Shown: positions 24,856-32,932 of the stretch, piece by piece
Layout: each line of letters begins with the position of its first letter
Numbering within the stretch: the stretch's first letter is position 1
Assembly: GCA_965554225.1 (NCBI GenBank)
Contig: CBEVZC010000013.1
Coordinates: 1 to 41,070, forward strand
Reading direction: 5' to 3'
From: BMS3ABIN04 sp965554225
GTDB taxonomy: Bacteria > Bacteroidota > Ignavibacteria > Ignavibacteriales > Melioribacteraceae
Length of the DNA stretch: 41,070 nt
Position numbers and translations under genes: made by a program
The notes under the pieces: model-generated
What the model was told of the DNA's origin: nothing
Database searches by the model: none
What the model saw: the letters and a program-made list of their open reading frames with translations, nothing else

Positions 24856-25848
24856 ATGATTGATTTTACGGAAATAAAAAGTATCCTTATTATTAGACTC
24901 TCTTCTTTGGGCGATGTTTTATTAACTACTCCACTGATAAGAACCTTTAAAAAAAAATATCCTAATATTGAAATTGACTTTGTAGTTAAAGAATCCTACT
25001 TGGAAGCCTTGAAATACAATATCCATTTAAGGCAAATCTTAACATATCATCCTGATCGGACGAATGAATTAATAAAACAATTAAAAGAAAAGCGGTATAA
25101 TTTGGTTATCGATTTACAGAATAATTTAAGAAGCAGAAAAATATTAAAAAATCTTGGAGTAGAAACAGTCGTTTTTAAAAAGCCGACATTTAAAAAGTTT
25201 TTACTAGTAACTACTAAAATTAATTTGCTCAAAGACAAAATGTCAATCCCCTTTTATTATTCCAAATCGTTAGATAATTTACAGCTTGATGAAAACGGAC
25301 TGGATTTATTTATCCCGCAAGATGTTGAATCAAAGTTAAAAAAAGATGAAAAGTATATCGGTTTCTGTCCGGGTTCAAGACATTTTACTAAAATGTGGCC
25401 GGCTGAATATTTTATAGAATTGGGGAATATGCTAACCAAAGAAGGTTTTAAGATTGTGTTATTTGGGGGTAAAGATGATAAAGAAATTGTTAAGTTTATT
25501 GAAGGAAAGATTAAAAATTCAATAAATTTGTGCAATGATAACAAATTACTGCAGACAGCTGAAGACATGAAAAAATGCAGTTTGATTGTGTGCAACGATT
25601 CCGGATTAATGCACACGGCAACTGCGGTAAAAACTCCGGTGGCTGCTATTTTCGGATCAACGGTGCAAGAGTTTGGGTTTGCACCTTATAAAGCGAAGTC
25701 TATAATACTAGAGAATAAATCTTTGTCCTGCAGACCTTGCTCTCACATTGGGCGGGATGAATGTCCGAAAGGTCATTTTAAATGTATGCTTGATATTAAA
25801 CCTAAAGATGTTTACAATAATATAATTCAATTTTATATTTCTTTATGA
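24856..25848 (+). CDS. Glycosyltransferase family 9 (heptosyltransferase-like)
   Basis: The 330-residue protein begins with the GT9 signature RLSSLGDVLLTTPLIRTF (14-31). It has PGSRHFTKMWPAEYF, VLFGGKDD and CNDSGLMHTATAVKTPVAAIFGST as sugar-nucleotide binding elements. The C-terminus carries the cysteine set CRPC...DECP...FKC found in many ADP-heptose:LPS heptosyltransferases. It probably adds a sugar to the LPS inner core on the cytosolic face of the inner membrane. Its stop and the next start overlap (ATGA), coupling it to waaA, which supports an LPS role. The exact donor is not certain. Confidence 0.9.
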   Translation: MIDFTEIKSILIIRLSSLGDVLLTTPLIRTFKKKYPNIEIDFVVKESYLEALKYNIHLRQILTYHPDRTNELIKQLKEKRYNLVIDLQNNLRSRKILKNLGVETVVFKKPTFKKFLLVTTKINLLKDKMSIPFYYSKSLDNLQLDENGLDLFIPQDVESKLKKDEKYIGFCPGSRHFTKMWPAEYFIELGNMLTKEGFKIVLFGGKDDKEIVKFIEGKIKNSINLCNDNKLLQTAEDMKKCSLIVCNDSGLMHTATAVKTPVAAIFGSTVQEFGFAPYKAKSIILENKSLSCRPCSHIGRDECPKGHFKCMLDIKPKDVYNNIIQFYISL

Positions 25849-27122
25849 AAAATTTTTGGCAGATTTTATATAACGTTATTACTGTGCCTGTTATGAAAGC
25901 AGGATTTAGGATTCTTAGTCTCTTCAATGCAAAAGTTAAAGTAGGAATAAAAGGAAGGAAAAGATTATTTGAGGATTTAATACTGAATCTGGCTGATTTG
26001 GATAGACAAAAGAAATTGGTTTGGTTTCATTCGTCTTCCCTCGGAGAATTTGAGCAGGCAAAGCCTATTATTGAAAAGCTGAAGGAAGAAAAAGATGTTA
26101 ATGTTTTAACTACTTTTTTTTCACCGTCCGGATACAAGAATTCATTGCATTATCCCTTTTCCGATATTATTTCGTATTTACCTTTGGATAGTTCTATTAA
26201 TGTTGAGCGGTTTATTAATTTAGTAAGACCTTCGCTGGTTGTGTTAATGCGTTACGATATTTGGCCGAATATGATTTGGAAACTTGGAAAGAAAAAAATT
26301 CCCGTTTTCATTGCCGATGCAACACTTCGTTCAAATTCCAAGCGCCTTCTTCCTATAATTTCAAATTTTCATGTTTCATTATTTAATAATATTTCCCGTA
26401 TTTTAACTGTCTCCCAAATTGATTTTGATAATTACAATAAACTTGTCCCGGATAAATCAAAAATAATTGCAGTTGGTGATACAAGGTTCGACAGAGTTTT
26501 TCAGAAAAGTGAAGAGGCAAAAAATAAAACTTTAATTAATCCTAAAATTATAGAGAATAAAAAAGTCTTAGTATTAGGAAGTTCCTGGGAAGCCGATGAG
26601 GATATTTTATTGCCTGCCATTACAAAGTTATTTCATTATGATAAGGATATTCTGGTAATTATAGCGCCTCATGAACCGACAATTTTAAGACTTGAACAAA
26701 TTGAAGAATATTTCTTTAACAAATATGAAACTATCAGGTTTTCTCTTCTGAATAATTATCAAAATGAAAGAGTTATTCTAATTGATTCAATTGGAATTTT
26801 ATTATCGTTATATAAATATGCCGACGTAGCTTATGTGGGTGGGAGCTTTAAGCAAGGTATTCATAATGTTTTAGAACCCGCAGTATACGGTATCCCGGTT
26901 TTATTCGGACCTAAAATTGAAAACAGTCAAGAAGCTTTGAAACTTGTTGGAACCGGTGCTGGAATTGTAGTTAAAGATAAAAGGGACGCATATCGGCAAT
27001 TAAGAAACTTGTTTAACGATAAAGAATATAGGCGCAAGTTAGGGAATATTTCTGCTAAATATGTAAGTGAAAATCTTGGTGCTTCAAGTAAAATAATTCA
27101 TGAAATTGAAACAAAATTGTAA
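25845..27122 (+). CDS. waaA: 3-Deoxy-D-manno-octulosonic acid (KDO) transferase
   Basis: This 425-residue GT30 enzyme transfers KDO from CMP-KDO to lipid A precursor. An N-terminal hydrophobic anchor comes first, then VWFHSSSLGEFEQAKPII, in which E68 is the expected catalytic base, matching the HAxSxGE motif. LVVLMRYDIWPNMIW and AYVGGSFKQGIHNVLEPAV, followed by GIPVLFGP, are characteristic. It is translationally coupled to the GT9 gene. Its presence shows that the host makes KDO-containing LPS. Bifunctional versus monofunctional activity cannot be told from sequence. Confidence 0.95.
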   Translation: MKNFWQILYNVITVPVMKAGFRILSLFNAKVKVGIKGRKRLFEDLILNLADLDRQKKLVWFHSSSLGEFEQAKPIIEKLKEEKDVNVLTTFFSPSGYKNSLHYPFSDIISYLPLDSSINVERFINLVRPSLVVLMRYDIWPNMIWKLGKKKIPVFIADATLRSNSKRLLPIISNFHVSLFNNISRILTVSQIDFDNYNKLVPDKSKIIAVGDTRFDRVFQKSEEAKNKTLINPKIIENKKVLVLGSSWEADEDILLPAITKLFHYDKDILVIIAPHEPTILRLEQIEEYFFNKYETIRFSLLNNYQNERVILIDSIGILLSLYKYADVAYVGGSFKQGIHNVLEPAVYGIPVLFGPKIENSQEALKLVGTGAGIVVKDKRDAYRQLRNLFNDKEYRRKLGNISAKYVSENLGASSKIIHEIETKL

Positions 27123-27405
27123 CGTTTTATTTTTATAAATTAAGTAAAGTAAAATATTTTTTGGTATTTTTTGTATTGTTAATTCATGTTTCAAGATAAT
27201 TACTGTTCTGTAATACTTTATCTGTCTTCTTTTCCTTTAGAAATGAGAGGTAATATTAAAAAGTAGTGTGTAAATTTTAAATTCCCAAAGTTAGTCGGTA
27301 TCAATAGTATTAGCAAATTATTTTTAAGTTACTATTTTTTTATAACCTCGAAAGAAATTCAATATATACGAAACTATTCATCATAAAAAACGGAGAACTA
27401 GCTGA

Positions 27406-29001
27406 ATGAAAACAAAATTGGATGTCTGGGACCAGCTGATTGAAAGAGGATTTCATAATCTGAATAATATTTTTTACAATTTATCTACACCGGCTTTATA
27501 TGAGCAAGCCATAAGAAGAAGAGAAGGGCTAATTGCACATTTAGGACCATTAGTTACAAGAACAGGTCAGCATACCGGAAGAAGCCCTAACGATAAGTTT
27601 ATTGTAAAAGAACCCGGTAGTGACAAAGATATTTGGTGGGGAAAAATAAATCGTTCTATTGATGAAGAACATTTTAACGTTCTTTATGCCAAGATGCTTG
27701 CTTATGCTGAGAACAAAGATTTGTATATCCAAGATTGTTTTGCGGGAACCGATCCGGAATTTAAATTGCCTATAAGAGTTATAAATGAAACCGGATGGCA
27801 TAATCTGTTTGCAAGAAATATGTTTGTGCAACCTAAGGAAGGTGAATTGAAAAATTTCCATCCTGAGTTTACTGTTATTAACTTTCCATATTTGCAAGCT
27901 AACCCGGAAACGGATGGAACAAATTCGTCTGCCTTTATTATTGTTCATTTTGGGAGGAAAATTGTTTTGATTGGCGGTACAAGTTATGCCGGTGAAATTA
28001 AAAAATCTATATTCACTGTTATGAATTATCTGCTCCCGCAAAAAGACGTTATGGCTATGCACTGTTCGGCTAATATAGGAAAAGATGATGATGTTGCTGT
28101 TTTATTCGGACTTTCAGGAACTGGTAAAACTACTCTCTCAGCAGATCCTACAAGAAGACTAATAGGTGACGATGAGCATGGTTGGTCTGATAAAGGTGTT
28201 TTTAATTTTGAAGGCGGTTGTTATGCAAAAGTAATAAATCTTTCTAAAGAAGCGGAACCGGATATATACGAATGTACACGTAAGTTCGGTACTATTTTGG
28301 AAAATGTTGAAATGGATATAAAAACTCGGCACATTGATCTTATGAACTCTTCTCTTACGGAAAACACGCGAGCCTCATACCCAATTACTCATATTGAAAA
28401 TATTGAACCGGATGGAATGGGAGGGCATGCAAAAAATGTAATTATGCTTACAGCAGACGCTTTTGGAGTTTTACCTCCTATTTCAAAATTAACAACTGAA
28501 CAAGCTATGTACCATTTTATTTCCGGTTATACTGCAAAAGTTGCGGGAACTGAAAAAGGAATTACCGAACCGGTTGCAACGTTTAGTACTTGCTTCGGCG
28601 CTCCGTTTATGCCTCTTAATCCTTCTGTCTATGCTAATTTATTGGGTGAAAAAATTAAAAAGCATAATTCGAAATGTTGGTTAATTAATACCGGATGGAG
28701 CGGCGGACCTTATGGTGTTGGAAGTAGAATGAAAATTAAATACACGCGCGCCATGCTTAATGCAGCGCTCTCCGGGGAGTTAGATGATGCAGAGACTTTT
28801 GAAGATCCGTTTTTCGGATTACACATTCCGACCAAAATAAATGGTGTTCCGGATAATGTCCTAAATCCGAGAGATACTTGGGAGAATAAAGACGATTATG
28901 ATGCAATGGCTAAGAAACTTGCTAATATGTTTAAAGAAAATTTTAAAGAATTTGAGACCGATGTTTCGGATAAAATTAAGAATGCCGGTCCAAAAGCTTA
29001 G
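27406..29001 (+). CDS. pckA: Phosphoenolpyruvate carboxykinase (ATP)
   Basis: The 531-residue cytosolic enzyme interconverts oxaloacetate + ATP and phosphoenolpyruvate + CO2 + ADP. TGRSPNDKFIVKEPG near the start binds oxaloacetate. The P-loop-like kinase-1 motif is GLSGTGKTT (235-243), followed by LIGDDEHGWSDKGVFNFEGG as the metal site, and NTGWSGGPYGVGSRMKIKYT near the C-terminus. Length and motifs are those of the ATP-dependent type. It stands alone, with about 280 bases upstream that show no clear promoter, and a hairpin downstream. Confidence 0.98.
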   Translation: MKTKLDVWDQLIERGFHNLNNIFYNLSTPALYEQAIRRREGLIAHLGPLVTRTGQHTGRSPNDKFIVKEPGSDKDIWWGKINRSIDEEHFNVLYAKMLAYAENKDLYIQDCFAGTDPEFKLPIRVINETGWHNLFARNMFVQPKEGELKNFHPEFTVINFPYLQANPETDGTNSSAFIIVHFGRKIVLIGGTSYAGEIKKSIFTVMNYLLPQKDVMAMHCSANIGKDDDVAVLFGLSGTGKTTLSADPTRRLIGDDEHGWSDKGVFNFEGGCYAKVINLSKEAEPDIYECTRKFGTILENVEMDIKTRHIDLMNSSLTENTRASYPITHIENIEPDGMGGHAKNVIMLTADAFGVLPPISKLTTEQAMYHFISGYTAKVAGTEKGITEPVATFSTCFGAPFMPLNPSVYANLLGEKIKKHNSKCWLINTGWSGGPYGVGSRMKIKYTRAMLNAALSGELDDAETFEDPFFGLHIPTKINGVPDNVLNPRDTWENKDDYDAMAKKLANMFKENFKEFETDVSDKIKNAGPKA

Positions 29002-29043
29002 ATATAAGTTTTCCCTTGGAATGATTTAAATTACAGATTATTT

Positions 29044-29102
29044 AGGAGGAGGAATATATTATTTATAGACCCGGATGTTGAGTTAAACTTAACTCCGGGT
29101 CT
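29044..29102 (+). terminator. Hairpin after pckA (possible terminator)
   Basis: AGACCCGGA (29067-29075) pairs perfectly with TCCGGGTCT (29094-29102). Inside lies a second inverted repeat, GAGTTAA (29080-29086) with TTAACTC (29089-29095), which partly competes with the outer stem. No long T tract follows, so termination is likely but not certain. An unexplained AGGAGGAGG stretch at 29044-29052 precedes it without an ATG. Confidence 0.55.
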
Positions 29103-29247
29103 GGAGTTATTAAAATTGATTTGTTTATGAAAAATTAAAAATTAAATTTTATAGTCTTATGATTTAAGTGAGGAATTAAAATTTAGAAAGTAGAGTAATG
29201 AGTAAATCCGTTATTTATATAAGATTTTTATTTACAGCTTTCGCATA

Positions 29248-32200
29248 ATGCAAATAAATAAGAAAAAAGAGATGGGGGCAAAAGGAAGCAATTTCCCTTT
29301 TGAGATTCTAGAAAATATTCCGGTTGGGATATTATTGTTCGATTCTGAGTGGAAAATTACTTTTGTAAATTCATATTTCTTTAATTTTAGTCTAATTAAA
29401 GGATTATCTAAAGATAAATTACTTGGCCATTTTATACTTAGTCCGGAAATTTTTAACTTCACCGATATAATCTCTGATATAAAATCTTTATCATCAAAAC
29501 CTTCATTTGAAAAAGAGATATTTACTCTCGTAAGATCCGACGGTTCAAAAATTTCTGTTGTTGTTAAAGGTTCTCAGGTTTTAAATAAAGGAGAATTTTC
29601 CGGCGGCATACTAATTATGGAAGATTTGCAACTATCTGCTGAAGCTCAAAGTGAAAATTATTTACACTCGAAGGATAAAGCAGTTGCAGAGGAAAAGCAA
29701 GAAACAGAACCAGATAAAGAAAAGGTGGATTTGTTAGAACAAGATATTACCTTTCCGGATTCAATATTAGATATTTTCCCTGAACCGATAATCCATTTAA
29801 GTTTGGATGGAAACATTATTTATATAAACAAAATTGCCACTGATTTTTGCGGATTAACCGGGAAAGAGACGATTGGTAATTATTGCAATAAGTTGTTTCC
29901 TATGTTAGATTTATCTCATTTTTATGAAATTAAGAATATAGTATTAAAAGAAGGAGTTTGGGAAGGGCATTTGGCTTTCTTTGATAAAAGTTCTGAAGAA
30001 AAAATAGTTACAGTGAGAATAAAACCCTTTGAACTAAATGATGTAAAGTCTCTAATTGTTTTGTGTAACATTGAAAGAGGTGATGAAAAAAGCAGTACTG
30101 CTGTAGAAAAAGTTGCCGAGGATTTTAGGAAGATTATAAATATTTCGAAAGAATACATTATCACTTTTAGACCGGATGGGAAAATCATTTTCGTAAATCC
30201 TTATTTTACACAAGAATTTAAATACACTCAAAATGAAATATTAAATTTGAATTTTGAAGAGCTGCTTGTTAAACAGTCAACACATTTTAATAATTTCAAC
30301 CTCCAAAAATTGAGTGAACAATCGATCAGCTCATATGAAATGTCTTTCCTGACAAAAACAGGCAAAACACTCTTTTGCCAAGCCACTTTTAATGCAATTA
30401 AAGATACACAGGGAAATGTAAAATATTTTAATGCTATTCTAAAAGACATCACTAACGAAAAAAGAGCAAAGAATGAACTTCTCCAAGTCTATAAAGCAAT
30501 TAATAATTTGGACGAAGGTATATTGGAAATAGAAGGGACTAAAATAACATTGGCAAATAGAGCATTTGCCGAGTTATTGGAGTTTACAAACGAAAAGCTA
30601 TTACTTGGAAAGGATTTTTTTGATATTATTCCTAAAAGCAGTTTAAATAGAGTTAGTGAAATTATTTCTTCTTTGGTAAGTGGAAATGTGAATAAAATTA
30701 ATGAAAAAATAGACTATTTAAACTTCGAGGGAAAAGTTGTTACTCTTCAATCGGATTTTACATCACTCGAATCCTTGGGCAAAATTTTTGTCAATATTAA
30801 ATATTCTGCCGATAATATTAGTAGTGATTCTCATAGCGCTTTTATTAGCGAAGACCTAAATGATTTTTTAATAAGTTTTGATGGATTTGTTTGGATTGCA
30901 AAAAGAGTTGGAGATATATTAAAAGTCACATTTTATTCGGAGAGCGTAAAACAATTGATTGGATATAGTAGTAATGAATTTTTATACGATGAAAAACTTT
31001 GGTATAAAATTATTTATCACAATGATAGAGAGAGAGTAGTTAAAAAATTAAAAGAATCTTATGAAGATAAATCTCAAAATCAATTTCGGCTTGAATACCG
31101 GATTATCGGTAAAAATAAAAAGTTAATTTGGATTGAAAACAAAATAAAAGTTTACCGAGAAGTAAGCGGGGAAATAAATAAAATTTTCGGAATAGTGAAA
31201 GATATAACATATGAAAAGGAAATAAGAGATAAATTTGAACTTTACACAAAAGATTTGGACCTACTAAGAAAAACCAAAGATAGTTTTATTTCAATTATTT
31301 CGCATGATTTAAGAACTCCATTCAGCTCGATTTTAGGTTTTAGTGATTTGATATTAAATGACAAAACACTTTCTGAAGAAAGGAAAAATCAATATGTAAG
31401 TTTTATAAAAGATGCTTCAATAAAGATGATGGATTTAGTTAATTCTTTGTCCGATTGGATGAAATTAAAAAATGAAAGATATAATATTCAAACGGAAATA
31501 GTTGATGCTAAGGAAGTAGCGTATGAAGTTATAAGAAAAAATTCCATGCTAGCAAAGCAAAAAGATATTGTGATAGTATTAAATATTAAAGATAAAACAA
31601 ACGTTTTTGCAGGCAAGAAACTACTTGAAGATATTTTTGAGAATTTAATTTCTAACTCCCTAAAGTTTACGAATTCAGGAGGTAAAATAACCGTTAGTTC
31701 TAATGACCAAATTAATAGTAGGTTTGTAGAATTTACTATTCAAGACTCCGGAGTTGGAATTAAAGAAGATATTCAAGAAAAATTATTTAATATTGAAAAT
31801 AGATTTACAGGCATAGGAACCAAAGGAGAAACCGGGAATGGGTTAGGATTAATATTGGTTAAAGAGATAGTTAACAAATTAGGCGGGGAAATAACTATCT
31901 CATCAAAGGGCGAAGGCGGTACGGAAGTATCTTTTACAATCCCGAAAGCTCTTGAAAAAATTTTAATCGTTGACGATTCGAAAAGCGATAGAGTTCTTTA
32001 TAAAAAATTACTTAAAAGGATTATTCATGGTTATGAATTTATAGAGGCCGTTAATGGGAAAGAAGCACTAAATATACTTTATGAAATATATCCGGCTTTG
32101 ATAATTACCGATCATGAAATGCCGGTGATGAACGGATATGAATTCGTTCAACAGTTGAATGACTCCGTTATCAAGTATAAACCTCCAATTATTGTTTTGA

Positions 32201-32322
32201 GCAGTGATATAAATAACGAAATTGAAGAAAGTTATAAAAAAATTGGAGTAAATTACGTGTTCAAAAAACCGGTTAATATTCCAACGTTTAAGGATGCTTT
32301 GAATAGTATTCTAAAGAATTAG
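29248..32322 (+). CDS. Multi-PAS hybrid histidine kinase
   Basis: This 1024-residue protein has no transmembrane segment and is probably cytosolic. Five PAS-like domains can be traced (about 15-128, 168-275, 290-405, 412-520 and 543-660). Then come HisKA with H686 in SHDLRTPFSSILGF, a HATPase domain (N-box around ENLISNSLKFTNSGG, G-boxes DSGVGIKEDI and GNGLGLILVKEIV), and a C-terminal receiver domain with phospho-acceptor D955 (IITDHEMPVMNGYEF) and lysine in VFKKPV. It would sense an intracellular signal and relay phosphate to a separate phosphotransfer protein or regulator. None is adjacent, so it is an orphan. The first PAS domains are divergent. Confidence 0.93.
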   Translation: MQINKKKEMGAKGSNFPFEILENIPVGILLFDSEWKITFVNSYFFNFSLIKGLSKDKLLGHFILSPEIFNFTDIISDIKSLSSKPSFEKEIFTLVRSDGSKISVVVKGSQVLNKGEFSGGILIMEDLQLSAEAQSENYLHSKDKAVAEEKQETEPDKEKVDLLEQDITFPDSILDIFPEPIIHLSLDGNIIYINKIATDFCGLTGKETIGNYCNKLFPMLDLSHFYEIKNIVLKEGVWEGHLAFFDKSSEEKIVTVRIKPFELNDVKSLIVLCNIERGDEKSSTAVEKVAEDFRKIINISKEYIITFRPDGKIIFVNPYFTQEFKYTQNEILNLNFEELLVKQSTHFNNFNLQKLSEQSISSYEMSFLTKTGKTLFCQATFNAIKDTQGNVKYFNAILKDITNEKRAKNELLQVYKAINNLDEGILEIEGTKITLANRAFAELLEFTNEKLLLGKDFFDIIPKSSLNRVSEIISSLVSGNVNKINEKIDYLNFEGKVVTLQSDFTSLESLGKIFVNIKYSADNISSDSHSAFISEDLNDFLISFDGFVWIAKRVGDILKVTFYSESVKQLIGYSSNEFLYDEKLWYKIIYHNDRERVVKKLKESYEDKSQNQFRLEYRIIGKNKKLIWIENKIKVYREVSGEINKIFGIVKDITYEKEIRDKFELYTKDLDLLRKTKDSFISIISHDLRTPFSSILGFSDLILNDKTLSEERKNQYVSFIKDASIKMMDLVNSLSDWMKLKNERYNIQTEIVDAKEVAYEVIRKNSMLAKQKDIVIVLNIKDKTNVFAGKKLLEDIFENLISNSLKFTNSGGKITVSSNDQINSRFVEFTIQDSGVGIKEDIQEKLFNIENRFTGIGTKGETGNGLGLILVKEIVNKLGGEITISSKGEGGTEVSFTIPKALEKILIVDDSKSDRVLYKKLLKRIIHGYEFIEAVNGKEALNILYEIYPALIITDHEMPVMNGYEFVQQLNDSVIKYKPPIIVLSSDINNEIEESYKKIGVNYVFKKPVNIPTFKDALNSILKN

Positions 32323-32326
32323 AACT

Positions 32327-32932
32327 CTATTTAATTTGTTTATCCAAAATGGAAAATTTTTTCCATCCGTTAAAATCAAAATGCCACCACTCTGTTGTTA
32401 TGGGATTAAAACCAAATTGCATCATAACTTTGCGTAGCAAGTTTCTATTTGCTTTTATGCTATCCGGAAGTAATTTATAATTTGGGTGAGCTTTAATTGT
32501 AAAGTTATCAAAATCGGTTCCCATGTTTAACTCGGTTCCCGAACTGTCTATCAGCGTAAGATCAACTGCCGCGCCGCGGTTGTGTCTTGAACCTTTTGCG
32601 GGATTTGCTACATATCTGCTATCCGGTACAATTTTCCACATTTTCTTCTGAACTGATAGAGGTCTGTATCCATCATAGATTTTTAATCTAAGATTATATT
32701 TCTTCTTGAAGTATTGATTTATCTTAGAGAGTCTTTCTGCAACAACTTTTCTTAAATATACTTTGTTTGTTGGATATAACACTTGACCTGTAAAATTATT
32801 ATTTGTAGCGTATCTAACATCGGTGACTATTGTTGAGTCAATTCTTCCTAACCAGACAATTGAAGTGTCGGATTGAGGTAAAACAACTGAAGTAGCAAGT
32901 ATAAAAAAAAGTATTGCAGCTTTTAATTTCAT
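32327..32932 (-). CDS. D-alanyl-D-alanine dipeptidase (VanX/DdpX-like)
   Basis: This is a 201-residue secreted zinc peptidase of the M15D group. A signal peptide (about 1-19) precedes the catalytic domain. Zinc ligands H117 and D124 lie in SRHNRGAAVD, with E181 and H184 in TEWWHFDF. IYDGYRPLSVQ supplies the conserved arginine R90. The enzyme cleaves D-Ala-D-Ala in the periplasm. In Gram-negatives it usually serves peptidoglycan recycling rather than vancomycin resistance, and no vanH/vanA genes are present here. It overlaps the GH13 gene by four bases, so it is translationally coupled to it. Confidence 0.93.
   Translation of the reverse strand: MKLKAAILFFILATSVVLPQSDTSIVWLGRIDSTIVTDVRYATNNNFTGQVLYPTNKVYLRKVVAERLSKINQYFKKKYNLRLKIYDGYRPLSVQKKMWKIVPDSRYVANPAKGSRHNRGAAVDLTLIDSSGTELNMGTDFDNFTIKAHPNYKLLPDSIKANRNLLRKVMMQFGFNPITTEWWHFDFNGWKKFSILDKQIK

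Noticed and set aside
27550..28062. 170-codon minus-strand open frame inside pckA
   Set aside because: It lies wholly opposite highly conserved PEPCK sequence, and its translation is low-complexity and not protein-like.
32327..32932. Vancomycin resistance determinant
   Set aside because: Only a VanX-like dipeptidase is present. VanH and VanA ligase genes and a VanRS pair are absent, and Gram-negative DdpX-type enzymes serve wall recycling.
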